A stretch of 26,176 nucleotides of DNA, taken from Burkholderiaceae bacterium (GTDB lineage: Bacteria; Pseudomonadota; Gammaproteobacteria; Burkholderiales; Burkholderiaceae). The notes beneath the pieces were generated by a model, which saw nothing but the letters and a program-made list of their open reading frames with translations, did not search any database and was not told where the DNA came from. This document shows, piece after piece, positions 9,652 through 17,998 of the stretch; position 1 is the stretch's first letter, and every line of letters begins with the position of its first letter. The translations under genes were made by a program, and so were the position numbers. The stretch covers positions 1-26,176 of the forward strand of contig JALREG010000255.1 in the NCBI GenBank assembly GCA_023253905.1. Direction: 5' to 3'.

Positions 9652-10839
9652 ATGTCCGATTCTTTCTCCTTTGACACGCTTGCCGTCCGCGCTGGCATTG
9701 AACGCTCTCAATTCGGCGAGCACGCTGAGCCCATTTATCTCACCTCCAGCTTTGTATTTGAAAATTCGGCGCAGGCGGCAGCGCGCTTCGCGGGTACCGA
9801 CCGAGGGCCGGTTTATTCGCGTTTCTCGAACCCCACAGTTCAGATGTTCTGTGACCGGCTCGCCGCGCTGGAAGGTGCGCCGGCGTGTCTCGCCACCGCC
9901 TCCGGCATGTCGGCGATCATGGCGACGCTCATGAGCCTCACCCGTGCTGGCGATCATGTCTTGTCCTCCACCGGCGTGTTCGGCGCCACGATGCAGCTCT
10001 TCAACATGTTTGGTCGCTACGGAGTGGAAACCAGTTATGTTCCGCTCACCGACCCCGAGGCCTGGCGTCGGGCGATGCGACCCAACACCCGTATGCTTTA
10101 CCTCGAATCGCCGTCGAATCCGCTCACTGAGGTGGGCGATATTCGCGCGCTCGCGAAGATCGCTTCGGATGCAGGCGCGGTGCTGGTGGTTGACAACTGT
10201 TTCTGTTCGCCTGCGCTGCAACGTCCTTTTGAACTTGGCGCGCATGTGGTGGTGCATTCGGCCACCAAGTACATCGACGGTCAGGGTCGGGTGCTGGGTG
10301 GGGCAGTGCTGGGTAGCGAGCAATATGTTCGCGAGCTGCTCCTCCCGGTGCTGCGCACCGCCGGCCCCTCGCTCTCGCCGTTCAATGCGTGGGTGCTCTT
10401 GAAGGGCCTTGAGACTCTGTCGCTGCGTATGGAGCGGCAATCGGCCAATGCACTCGAGGTTGCACGTTGGCTGGAGGCGCACCCGCGGGTGGCACGAGTG
10501 CATTACCCGGGCCTTGCCTCGCACTCGCAGCATGCGCTTGCCATGAGTCAACAGAAGACTGGGGGCGCCATTGTGTCGTTCGACGTCAAAGGCGATGATG
10601 CAGCCAGTCTGCGTGCGCGCGCCTGGGCCACCATCGATCAATGCAGGATGCTGTCCATCACGGGTAACCTGGGTGACACCAAAACCACCATCACCCATCC
10701 GGCGAGCACCACCCACGGGCGGCTCACTCCGGAGGCCAGGCTGGCAGCAGGCGTAGGCGAAGGACTGATTCGCGTCGCAGTGGGTGTTGAGTCGCCTGCC
10801 GATATCTGCGCGGATCTGGCTCGTGGGCTGGAAGCCTGA
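9652..10839 (+). CDS. metZ: O-succinylhomoserine sulfhydrylase MetZ
   Basis: MetZ is a PLP enzyme of the Cys/Met metabolism family that makes homocysteine directly from O-succinylhomoserine and sulfide. The 395-residue protein shows GPVYSRFSNPTV, TASGMSAIMATLMSL, YLESPSNPL, VVDNCFCSPALQRP and HSATKYIDGQGRVLGG with the PLP lysine at Lys206. The end GLIRVAVGVESPADICADL is typical. The purF-metZ order is the one found in Pseudomonas and Burkholderiales, supporting metZ over metB or metY. I start at ATG 9652 (AGGA at 9642-9645), giving the usual N-terminus FDTLAVRAG. An earlier in-frame ATG at 9616 lies inside purF. Confidence 0.95.
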   Translation: MSDSFSFDTLAVRAGIERSQFGEHAEPIYLTSSFVFENSAQAAARFAGTDRGPVYSRFSNPTVQMFCDRLAALEGAPACLATASGMSAIMATLMSLTRAGDHVLSSTGVFGATMQLFNMFGRYGVETSYVPLTDPEAWRRAMRPNTRMLYLESPSNPLTEVGDIRALAKIASDAGAVLVVDNCFCSPALQRPFELGAHVVVHSATKYIDGQGRVLGGAVLGSEQYVRELLLPVLRTAGPSLSPFNAWVLLKGLETLSLRMERQSANALEVARWLEAHPRVARVHYPGLASHSQHALAMSQQKTGGAIVSFDVKGDDAASLRARAWATIDQCRMLSITGNLGDTKTTITHPASTTHGRLTPEARLAAGVGEGLIRVAVGVESPADICADLARGLEA

Positions 10840-10880
10840 GCGCCGCGGTTTAACCCACTCCTGTTTGGGATGTCTGATCG

Positions 10881-11747
10881 ATGAATACTCCGGTTCCTTT
10901 TCGTGTGTCGCGTTCGCGTGGCGTTGAGCGGCTGGTGGCTGGCATGCCGACCCAGGACGGCGCGGGGGTGAAGCTGGTTCGTGTGCTCACGCAAGACCTG
11001 CAACAGCGGCTCGATCCGTTCCTCATGCTCGATAACTTCGGTTCCGAGAATCCGGGTGACTACATCGCCGGCTTTCCGGATCATCCGCACCGTGGGTTTG
11101 AAACCGTCACCTACATGCTCACCGGCTGCATGCGGCATCGTGACAGCGTGGGGAACGAAGGACTGATCAATTCAGGCGGTGTGCAGTGGATGACCGCGGG
11201 ACGCGGCATCATTCACTCTGAAATGCCCGAACAGCAGGACGGCCTCATGGAGGGCTTTCAGCTTTGGGTAAACCTGCCTTCGAAGCTGAAGATGACCCAA
11301 CCCGGTTGGCGCGACATCCCCGGCGGGCAGGTGCCAGAGTTCGTCAGCGCGGAGGGCGTTCGCGTGCGCGTCGTGGCCGGTCATGCCCATGGCGTGGCGG
11401 GCGCGGTCCCGGAGGGCACGGTCGATCCGGTGTTTCTTGATCTGCATTTTGATTCGCCGGGATCGATTGATATTGAACTGCCGGCGGGGCATAACGGGCT
11501 TGTCTACGTGTATCGCGGCGCGTTGTCGGTGGGCGGCAGCCCGGTGCCACACCAACGCATGGCTGTGCTGGAAACCCGCCCCGATGCCGATGGTGTGCGC
11601 TTCATCGCCGAGGCGCCGTCACGTGCGGTGCTGATTGCCGGCCGGCCGCTCAATGAACCCATTGCACAGTATGGCCCGTTCGTGATGAATACCCGCGATG
11701 AGTTGATGCAGGCCGTGCGCGACTACCAGAGCGGAAACTTTGCCTGA
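10881..11747 (+). CDS. Pirin family protein
   Basis: The 288-residue bicupin has the pirin N-terminus (RGVERLVAG, DPFLMLDNFG) and the metal-binding motif DHPHRGFETVTYMLTG (His, His and Glu ligands), then GGVQWMTAGRGIIHSEMPE and FQLWVNLPSKLKM. The C-terminal cupin includes HNGLVYVYRGAL and LIAGRPLNEPIAQYGPFVMNT. Pirins bind iron; some have quercetinase activity, but the physiological substrate is generally unknown. It sits 41 bases after metZ on the same strand and is convergent with dnaE2 (44-base gap). No regulator is adjacent. Confidence 0.93.
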   Translation: MNTPVPFRVSRSRGVERLVAGMPTQDGAGVKLVRVLTQDLQQRLDPFLMLDNFGSENPGDYIAGFPDHPHRGFETVTYMLTGCMRHRDSVGNEGLINSGGVQWMTAGRGIIHSEMPEQQDGLMEGFQLWVNLPSKLKMTQPGWRDIPGGQVPEFVSAEGVRVRVVAGHAHGVAGAVPEGTVDPVFLDLHFDSPGSIDIELPAGHNGLVYVYRGALSVGGSPVPHQRMAVLETRPDADGVRFIAEAPSRAVLIAGRPLNEPIAQYGPFVMNTRDELMQAVRDYQSGNFA

Positions 11748-11791
11748 GGCGCTGGGCCTTGCCAGGGACGCCGCGCAGGCGCGTGTGCGCC

Positions 11792-14700
11792 CTACCTGAA
11801 GTTCCGACTGCGGCTTTCGAGCGCGCCCAGTAGCGCCGTGTGATCGATGATGCGTGCGGCCACCAGATGAGTGACCGTGCCACCACCGTGTTCCTGGCGC
11901 TGCCAGTAACCGTAGACGCTCATGAGTTGGGCGCCAAGCAATGCCGCGCGGAAGCGTTCGAATACCGCAGGCCACACGATGACGTTGACCGTGCCGGTGT
12001 CGTCTTCGAGGGTGACGAATAGCGTGCCGCGCGCGGTTTCCGGGCGCTGGCGGTGGGTGACCAGTCCGCTTGCGCGCGCAATACGGCCGTCGGGGTAGCC
12101 CGCGAGCGCCGAGGCTGGTTCGATGCGCAGGCGGTCGAGTTGTGCGCGCAGCAGAGCCAGCGGGTGACGCCCCATGGGGATGCCGAGTGAGCGGTAATCG
12201 GCGATGGTGTCCTCGCCTTCGGAGGGGGCGGCGAGCGTGACGGGGACTTCGTCAATGCGGGTTTGATCCAGAAACCCTCCGGTCAGTCGGCCCGCTGCCG
12301 CTGCCCAGTAAGCCTGACGACGATGGCCCGCGAGCGCCAGCAGTGCTCCAGAATCGGCGAGCGCACGCAGTGCGGATGCGTCCAGCTGGGCGCATTGAGC
12401 GAGATCGTCAACATCATCGAACGCGAAGCCCCCGCTGCGAGCGGGATCTTGCAGCCGTTGATCTCGCGCGGCCAGGATGCGTTCTGTGGCAACCGCCGAG
12501 AGGCTTCGCACCTGCGCAAGCCCCAGGCGCACGGCGGGCTGCGAATTGGGTTCGTCAAATTCTTCGAGCGTGCACTGTGCCTGGCTCACCAGCACATCCA
12601 CCGGACGCACCTCGATACCGTGCGCGCGCGCATCGCGCACCAGCTGCGCGGGCGCATAAAACCCCAGCGGCTGGCTGTTGAGCATGGCGGCGAGAAAAGC
12701 TGCCGGTTCATGGCGTTTGATCCAGCAGCTGACGTAGACCAGTAGCGCAAAGCTCGCCGCGTGGCTTTCGGGAAAGCCGTATTCGCCGAAGCCCTCGATC
12801 TGGCTGAAGATGCGCTGCGCGAATTCAGGCGCGTAGCCGCGTGCGAGCATGCCTTCGACCACGCGCTGCTGAAAGGCGTCGAGCCCGCCCTTGCGACGCC
12901 AGGCGGCCATGGCGCGGCGTAGCTGGTCGGCTTCGCCTGCGCTGAAACCCGCGGCCAGCATGGCGATCTGCATCACCTGCTCCTGAAAAATAGGTACGCC
13001 CAGCGTGCGTTCGAGCGCCGGTCGGATTTCGTCACGGGGATAGTCAACCGGCTCCAGCCCCTGGCGACGACGCAGATAGGGGTGCACCATGCCGCCCTGA
13101 ATGGGACCGGGCCGTACGATGGCCACCTCGATCACCAGATCGTAGAAACAGCGCGGCTGCAGCCGGGGCAGCATGCTCATTTGCGCGCGCGATTCGATCT
13201 GAAACACACCCACCGTATCGGCGCGGCTGATCATTTCGTAGGTGGCGGGGTCTTCGGAGGGGATGTCCTGGATGCGGAAGGGCACGATGGGAGGCGCACC
13301 GGCCAACCGGTGGTTACCGCGCCGCCACGGGTCGCGCCGGAAGGTGATCAGATCGAGCGCGCGACGGATGGCGCTCAGCATGCCGAGCGCGAGCACATCA
13401 ACCTTCAAAAGCCCCAGCGCATCGAGATCGTCTTTGTCCCACTCGATGACGGTACGCTCGGCCATGGCTGCGTTTTCGACGGGCACCAGACGCGTGAGCC
13501 GATCGCGCGCGATGACGAAGCCGCCGGTGTGCTGTGACAGATGGCGGGGAAAATTCTGTAGCGTTCGTACGAGTTCGAGCCAGCGTGCAACGACGGGCGA
13601 ATCGGGGTTGAGCCCGGCTTCGGTGAGCCGATCACGGTCGGGTGCGCCACGCCACGACGACAGCGTGCCCGCGAGGCGCTCGATGCAAGCTGCGTCGATG
13701 GCAAGCGCCTTGCCCACATCGCGCAGCGCTGAGCGGGTGCGGTAGCGGATGACCGTGGCAGCGAGCGCTGCGCGATGGCGGCCGTATTTCCGGTACAGGT
13801 ACTGGATGACCTCTTCGCGGCGTTGGTGTTCGAAGTCGACGTCGATATCAGGCGGTTCGTTGCGCTCGCGGCTGATGAAGCGCTCGAACAGCACGCTCAG
13901 GCGAGCGGGATCGACCTCGGTGATGCCGAGCGCATAGCAGACGGCCGAGTTGGCAGCCGACCCCCGGCCCTGACAAAGAATGTTGCGGCTGCGGGCGAAG
14001 TGAACGATGTCGGCCACGGTGAGGAAATAGGGCTCATAGCGCAGTTCGCTGATCAGCGTGAGTTCGTGTTCGATCTGCTCGCGCACCGTGGCGGGGATGC
14101 CTGCCGGATAGCGGCCTGGCAGACCCCGGTCGACGAGTTCGCGCAGCCAGCTGGCGGGCGTGTGTCCGGGCGGCACGATTTCATCGGGGTATTCATAGCG
14201 CAGTTCGTCAAGCGAAAAACGGTTGCAGGCAGCGATCTCGAGTGTTTCCTCGAGAAGCTCGGCCGGATAGAGGCTGGCGAGCCGCAGGCGGCTGCGCAGA
14301 TGCTGCTCGGCGTTGGGGGCGAGCGCGTGCCCGCAGCGTGCGACGGGCTGCCCCAGCCGGATGGCGGTGAGTGTGTCGTGCAGGGGTTTGCGCGAGCGGC
14401 GATGCATATGCACGTCGCCCGCAGCAGCTAGCGGCAGACCGCTTGCGCGACTCAATGCGCGCAGCTGTTCAAGCCGGGTGCTGTCGTGGCCGTAGGCGAG
14501 CAGTTCAACCGCCAGCCACGCCCGGTTGGTAAAGCGCTCACGGAGCCAGGGGGCGAGCGCTGCCAACCCGGGCTGAGCCGGGATTGGACCTTGTGCAGGC
14601 ACGAGCAGTGCCGTGCAGCCGGGCACGCCGTCGTCGAGATCGGTGGGCAGCAGCTGGTAGTGCCCCTTGGGCGCACGCGCGCGCGCCGCGCTGATCAGTT

Positions 14701-15040
14701 CGCTCAGCTGCCCGTAGCCCTCGCGGTGGCGCGCAAGCAGCACCAGTCTCGGGGCGGCGCTGTGGGCTCCGGACGTGCCCGGGGCATGAAAGGCGCTGCC
14801 AGCGTGGGTAGGATCGATACAGTTGTGCAGCGAAAATTCGGCGCCGATCAGGAGCGGGAAATTGTGTGTGCGTGCCTGCAGATGGGCTCGCACCACGCCC
14901 GCGAGCGAGCATTCATCGGTGAGGGCGAGCGCCGCATAGCCGAGTTCGCGGGCGCGATCGACCAGTTCCTCGGGGTGTGAGGCGCCCCGCAGGAAGGAGA
15001 AATTGCTGATGCAGTGGAGCTCGGCGTAGGCAGGTAACAT
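11792..15040 (-). CDS. dnaE2: Error-prone DNA polymerase DnaE2 (ImuC)
   Basis: DnaE2 is the C-family polymerase of the SOS mutasome, extending past lesions with ImuB (clamp contact) and ImuA. The 1082-residue protein has a PHP domain at the N-terminus (YAELHCISNFSFLRGASHPE, about 5-24, then LTDECSLAGVVRAH) and the polymerase core with ILCQGRGSAANSAVCYALG (about 354-372) and the catalytic acidic triplet PDIDVDFEH (397-405). Later blocks are MISRADTVGVFQIESRAQMS, RPGPIQGGMVHPYL, QEQVMQIAM and FGEYGFPESHAASFALLVY. An OB-fold follows, and it ends SRSRNFR. The start ATG at 15040 is the family N-terminus. A perfect LexA box lies just upstream, so it is SOS-induced. imuB is not adjacent but lies about 9.6 kb away, after an unrelated block. 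Confidence 0.97.
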   Translation of the reverse strand: MLPAYAELHCISNFSFLRGASHPEELVDRARELGYAALALTDECSLAGVVRAHLQARTHNFPLLIGAEFSLHNCIDPTHAGSAFHAPGTSGAHSAAPRLVLLARHREGYGQLSELISAARARAPKGHYQLLPTDLDDGVPGCTALLVPAQGPIPAQPGLAALAPWLRERFTNRAWLAVELLAYGHDSTRLEQLRALSRASGLPLAAAGDVHMHRRSRKPLHDTLTAIRLGQPVARCGHALAPNAEQHLRSRLRLASLYPAELLEETLEIAACNRFSLDELRYEYPDEIVPPGHTPASWLRELVDRGLPGRYPAGIPATVREQIEHELTLISELRYEPYFLTVADIVHFARSRNILCQGRGSAANSAVCYALGITEVDPARLSVLFERFISRERNEPPDIDVDFEHQRREEVIQYLYRKYGRHRAALAATVIRYRTRSALRDVGKALAIDAACIERLAGTLSSWRGAPDRDRLTEAGLNPDSPVVARWLELVRTLQNFPRHLSQHTGGFVIARDRLTRLVPVENAAMAERTVIEWDKDDLDALGLLKVDVLALGMLSAIRRALDLITFRRDPWRRGNHRLAGAPPIVPFRIQDIPSEDPATYEMISRADTVGVFQIESRAQMSMLPRLQPRCFYDLVIEVAIVRPGPIQGGMVHPYLRRRQGLEPVDYPRDEIRPALERTLGVPIFQEQVMQIAMLAAGFSAGEADQLRRAMAAWRRKGGLDAFQQRVVEGMLARGYAPEFAQRIFSQIEGFGEYGFPESHAASFALLVYVSCWIKRHEPAAFLAAMLNSQPLGFYAPAQLVRDARAHGIEVRPVDVLVSQAQCTLEEFDEPNSQPAVRLGLAQVRSLSAVATERILAARDQRLQDPARSGGFAFDDVDDLAQCAQLDASALRALADSGALLALAGHRRQAYWAAAAGRLTGGFLDQTRIDEVPVTLAAPSEGEDTIADYRSLGIPMGRHPLALLRAQLDRLRIEPASALAGYPDGRIARASGLVTHRQRPETARGTLFVTLEDDTGTVNVIVWPAVFERFRAALLGAQLMSVYGYWQRQEHGGGTVTHLVAARIIDHTALLGALESRSRNFR

Positions 15041-15049
15041 GACCCGCCA

Positions 15050-15077
15050 ATAATACTGTATAAAAAAACAGTCATAA
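15050..15077 (-). promoter_or_regulatory. dnaE2: Candidate dnaE2 promoter
   Basis: Read on the - strand, TTATGA (15072-15077, 4 of 6 to TTGACA) and TATTAT (15050-15055, 5 of 6 to TATAAT) are 16 bases apart. Transcription would start near 15043, leaving almost no 5' leader before the ATG at 15040. No Shine-Dalgarno at a useful distance is seen (GGCGGG ends 3 bases from the ATG). Confidence 0.45.
15056..15071 (-). promoter_or_regulatory. LexA (SOS) box CTGT-N8-ACAG of dnaE2
   Basis: CTGTATAAAAAAACAG matches the E. coli-type LexA consensus CTGT-N8-ACAG exactly, with an A/T-rich core and flanking A/T extending the dyad. It ends 15 bases before the dnaE2 ATG. It exactly fills the 16-base interval between a candidate -35 (TTATGA, 15072-15077) and -10 (TATTAT, 15050-15055) on the - strand, so LexA bound here would block the promoter. 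Confidence 0.88.
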
Positions 15078-15177
15078 CATTTCGCTGCCGGGTGGCGTTT
15101 CGTCTGCTACGAGCCTCGGGTGATGCGGGGGCCCCGCTATACTCCCAATGAGGCAATCGATTGTTCAGAGAGTAACC

Positions 15178-15684
15178 ATGCAAAGCAGTTTCACCAACCG
15201 GTTCACCTGGCTGATGTCGTGTCTGTTGACGGTCGCTTTTGCGATCGCGGCTGGCCCGGTTGTCGCCCAGGTGGTGTCGGTCAAAGACCCCTGGGTGCGC
15301 AGCACCGTGCCGCGCCAGAAGGCCACCGCCGCCTACATGGAAATCACCGCCGGGCGTGCCTCGCGTCTGCTTGAGGCCAGTTCGCCAGTGGCCGGGGTGG
15401 TCGAGATTCATGAAATGCGCATGGACAAAGACGTGATGCGCATGCGCGCCGTTGCTGCGCTTGAACTGCCCGCGGGCCAGCAGGTCGCCCTTGAGCCGGG
15501 GGGTTACCACATCATGCTGATGGACCTGAAAGTGCAGATCAAGGACGGCGACAAAGTGCCCATCTCGCTGGTGGTCGAATTACGAAACGGCAGCCGTGAA
15601 ACCGCCCAGATCACCGCGGTGGCGCGCTCGCCCCAGCCCGCCTCAACGCAGGGTGGCGGGCACGGCAAGTCGCATTCGCACTGA
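15178..15684 (+). CDS. Periplasmic copper chaperone, PCuAC family
   Basis: PCuAC proteins bind Cu(I) in the periplasm and pass it to the CuA site of cytochrome oxidase or to other cuproproteins. The 168-residue protein has a signal peptide (hydrophobic stretch LMSCLLTVAFAIAAG, likely cut after VVAQ or nearby) and the copper motif: IHEMRM, VMRMR and GGYHIMLM, i.e. spaced His/Met ligands. A His-rich tail (GGGHGKSHSH) may add copper sites. I start at ATG 15178 (GAGAG before it). An in-frame ATG at 15148 is possible but lies about where a TATACT -10 (15138-15143) would start the transcript. It shares a 137-base spacer with divergent dnaE2, and precedes the oxygenase genes, not the usual SCO or cytochrome genes. 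Confidence 0.9.
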   Translation: MQSSFTNRFTWLMSCLLTVAFAIAAGPVVAQVVSVKDPWVRSTVPRQKATAAYMEITAGRASRLLEASSPVAGVVEIHEMRMDKDVMRMRAVAALELPAGQQVALEPGGYHIMLMDLKVQIKDGDKVPISLVVELRNGSRETAQITAVARSPQPASTQGGGHGKSHSH

Positions 15685-15695
15685 GGAGAGCGCCC

Positions 15696-15923
15696 ATGGC
15701 TCACGCCACTTCGCTCGTCAATGTCATGCATCAGCATCGGCTCGCCGAACCTACCGCCTACGAAAATCTGTTGGGCGATGCCATTGAACGCGCGTTCGCC
15801 GCGGGCATCCACGACCTTGATGGCATCGTGCGCATGCTGAATGACACCGGTCCGGCTGGCCCCGATGGCGAGCCCTGGACTGCAGCGCGTCTGGAAGCCG
15901 AACTCGCGCGCTTGGGCGCCTGA
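15696..15923 (+). CDS. Small helix-turn-helix-like protein next to Rieske oxygenase
   Basis: A 75-residue protein with GAGGAG just before its ATG, 11 bases after the copper chaperone stop and 45 bases before the oxygenase. It is predicted helical: AYENLLGDAIERAFAAGIHD, LDGIVRMLNDTGP, then WTAARLEAELARLGA. The pattern LNxTGPxGPxGExW followed by a helix recalls the DNA-binding region of large serine recombinases, and similar small proteins are, to my recollection, annotated as recombinase-like helix-turn-helix proteins beside ring-hydroxylating oxygenases. There is no recombinase catalytic domain, so it is not itself a recombinase. Possible roles are a local regulator or an oxygenase accessory protein; neither is shown by the sequence. 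Confidence 0.75.
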   Translation: MAHATSLVNVMHQHRLAEPTAYENLLGDAIERAFAAGIHDLDGIVRMLNDTGPAGPDGEPWTAARLEAELARLGA

Positions 15924-15968
15924 TCCCCCGCCGTAGTCTGGCCGCCTGAACGATCGTTACGGAGTCGA

Positions 15969-17012
15969 ATGATGAATGCACCCACCCCTGTGCATCAGGA
16001 TGCGGTCGAACGTATCCTGTCGCGTGGTCTCACCAACTACTGGTTCCCGGTTTGCCCGTCGTCGTGGGTGCGCGATCGGCCGATCTCGTTGCGGCGCCTG
16101 GGGCGAAAGCTGGTGCTGTGGCGCGACGCCGCTGGTGTGGTCAGGGTGCTCGAGGATCACTGCCCGCATCGTGGCGCGGCGCTCTCCATGGGCGTGGTGC
16201 TGGGTGACCGCATTGCGTGCGCCTACCACGGCGTGCAGGTTCGCTGCGACGGCACGGTCGCCCGCGTGCCTGGGAGTCCCGGCTGCAAGCTCGAAGGATC
16301 ACGCGCCACCCGTATGTATGCCGCTCGCGAGGCGCAGGGCGCGGTCTTTGTCTATAACGCGGTCGATCCGCACTGCGATGAGCCGCCGCCGCTCGTGCTG
16401 CCTGAACAGCTCACTTCGCCCGAGTGGTCGTCTTTTCTCTGCTATGTGGAGTGGGGCTGCGATTACCGCTATGTCATGGAAAACGTGATCGATCCCATGC
16501 ACGGCGCCTACCTGCATCGTCAATCTCACAGTATGGCCGAGGGCGATTTTTCAGCCGACTTTCAGATTCGTGACACGGACACCGGTTTCGTGTTTGAAAA
16601 GAAGGGCCAGCGCAATGTCAATTTCGACTGGACCGAATGGATCGATACCGGCATTCACATGATGCGTCTGGAGATCCCCTATCCGAAAACCGGCGGGCCG
16701 GGCGGTAACTTCACCATCATCGGCGGCTATGTTCCGATCAGCCCGCAGGCGGCAGGCATTTTCTTCTGGCGGTGCCGCAAGGTCGCGGGCTGGCAGCGCA
16801 GCGCCTGGCGATTTCTTTACCGCAATCGTCTCGAAGGTCGGCACTTTCACGTACTCGAACAAGACCGCCTCGCGATGGAAAGCATGGAGCCCGACGCGAA
16901 CCAGCGCGAGCACCTCTATCAGCACGATCTCGGCATTGTCCGGCTGCGTCGGACGCTGCGCGGGCTCGCCCAGAAGCAACTCGGCTCGGAAACCTCGGGT
17001 ACCTCAGCATGA
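15969..17012 (+). CDS. Rieske non-heme iron oxygenase, VanA-like (oxygenase component)
   Basis: The protein (347 residues) carries an N-terminal Rieske [2Fe-2S] domain, DHCPHRGAALSMG (Cys65, His67) and CAYHG (Cys84, His87), then the catalytic domain with ENVIDPMHGAYLH (Asp175, His178, His183). Asp299 in LEQDR is the likely third iron ligand. Length and layout fit the single-component (alpha-only) oxygenases that O- or N-demethylate or hydroxylate aromatic acids, such as vanillate or phthalate enzymes. The reductase gene overlaps by ATGA, so the two form a two-component system. Two adjacent ATGs occur; 15972 has better spacing (7 bases) to GGAG at 15961-15964. Substrate cannot be read from the sequence. 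Confidence 0.93.
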   Translation: MMNAPTPVHQDAVERILSRGLTNYWFPVCPSSWVRDRPISLRRLGRKLVLWRDAAGVVRVLEDHCPHRGAALSMGVVLGDRIACAYHGVQVRCDGTVARVPGSPGCKLEGSRATRMYAAREAQGAVFVYNAVDPHCDEPPPLVLPEQLTSPEWSSFLCYVEWGCDYRYVMENVIDPMHGAYLHRQSHSMAEGDFSADFQIRDTDTGFVFEKKGQRNVNFDWTEWIDTGIHMMRLEIPYPKTGGPGGNFTIIGGYVPISPQAAGIFFWRCRKVAGWQRSAWRFLYRNRLEGRHFHVLEQDRLAMESMEPDANQREHLYQHDLGIVRLRRTLRGLAQKQLGSETSGTSA

Positions 17013-17965
17013 TTCGTACGTTCGTCCACACGCTGCGTCATGAAGCCACCGATGTGATCGGCATCGAACTGCGTGCGCCCGATGGCGCCGAGTTGCCCGC
17101 CTTCACCGCGGGCGCACATGTTGATCTGCATTTGCCTGGCGGACTCATCCGCAGTTATTCGCTGGTCAACGATTGCCGCGAGCGTCATCGCTATGTGCTG
17201 GCGGTGCTGCGCGAACGGCAGAGCCGGGGGGGCTCCCGCGCGGTCCATGAGCAGTTTCGTATCGGTATGCCGCTCGAGCTTGGCGAGCCGCGCAACCAGT
17301 TCCCCCTTCACGAGGCGGCTTCGCATACCGTGCTGGTGGCTGGGGGCATCGGCGTCACGCCGCTTTTATCGATGGCGCGGCGGTTGAAGGCGCTGGGCGC
17401 GTCGTTCGAGTTCATCTATTGCGCGCGTTCGCGCAGCGCCGCGGCGTTTTCCGATGAGATTGCTGCGCTTGGCGTTCCGGTGCACTGGCACTTTGATGAC
17501 GTCGCTGGTGGCCCCCCCGACCTGAGCGAACTGCTCCGAGCACGGCCGGGTGCGGGGAGCGCCACCACGCACTACTACGCGTGCGGGCCCGCCGCCATGC
17601 TCGATGCCTTCCTCGCCAGCTGCTCGGCGCTTGGTTACGGCAATGCCCACATCGAACGGTTTGCGGCGGCCGTGCCAGTGGATGAGGTGGGTTCGCAACA
17701 GGGCTTTACGGTTGAGCTGCGCCGATCGGCGCAGCGCTTTTCGGTCGCACCCGGCCAGTCCATCCTCGATGTCCTGCTCGACGCTGGTGTGTCGGTAAGC
17801 TTCAGTTGCCAGGACGGTTTTTGCGGCAGCTGCGAAACCCGTGTGCTCGAGGGCACGCCTGAGCATCGCGACTCGGTGCTCACCGAGGGTGAGCGCGCCG
17901 AAAACAAGGTGATGATGATCTGCGTATCGGGCTGTCGCGGTGAGGGGCTGGTGCTCGACCTTTGA
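17009..17965 (+). CDS. VanB-type oxygenase reductase (FMN / NAD / [2Fe-2S])
   Basis: This 318-residue phthalate-dioxygenase-reductase-like protein passes electrons from NAD(P)H through FMN and a ferredoxin centre to the oxygenase. In order it has the flavin domain with RSYSLVN (48-54), the nucleotide domain with VAGGIGVTPLLSMARRL (110-126) and YYACGPAAMLDA (189-200), and a C-terminal plant-type ferredoxin with Cys267, Cys272, Cys275 and Cys305 (CxxxxCxxC...C). The start at ATG 17009 overlaps the oxygenase stop; an upstream frame extension reads through the oxygenase gene and is rejected. It ends 33 bases from the convergent Bug receptor gene, with no clear terminator hairpin between. Confidence 0.95.
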   Translation: MIRTFVHTLRHEATDVIGIELRAPDGAELPAFTAGAHVDLHLPGGLIRSYSLVNDCRERHRYVLAVLRERQSRGGSRAVHEQFRIGMPLELGEPRNQFPLHEAASHTVLVAGGIGVTPLLSMARRLKALGASFEFIYCARSRSAAAFSDEIAALGVPVHWHFDDVAGGPPDLSELLRARPGAGSATTHYYACGPAAMLDAFLASCSALGYGNAHIERFAAAVPVDEVGSQQGFTVELRRSAQRFSVAPGQSILDVLLDAGVSVSFSCQDGFCGSCETRVLEGTPEHRDSVLTEGERAENKVMMICVSGCRGEGLVLDL

Positions 17966-17998
17966 GCTGCCTGCTCGCTCGTATCGTGACGGGGCGGA

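Noticed and set aside
9640..10716. 358-codon - strand frame opposite metZ
   Set aside because: Shadow of metZ, with no recognisable domain and no ribosome site.
11778..11791. GGCGC-GTGT-GCGCC hairpin between pirin and dnaE2 as terminator
   Set aside because: Only a 5-bp stem and no T-tract on either side; too weak in GC-rich DNA.
15148..15177. Earlier ATG for the copper chaperone
   Set aside because: It would lie at the expected transcript start of the TATACT element and spoil the compact signal peptide; ATG 15178 fits better. Not excluded.
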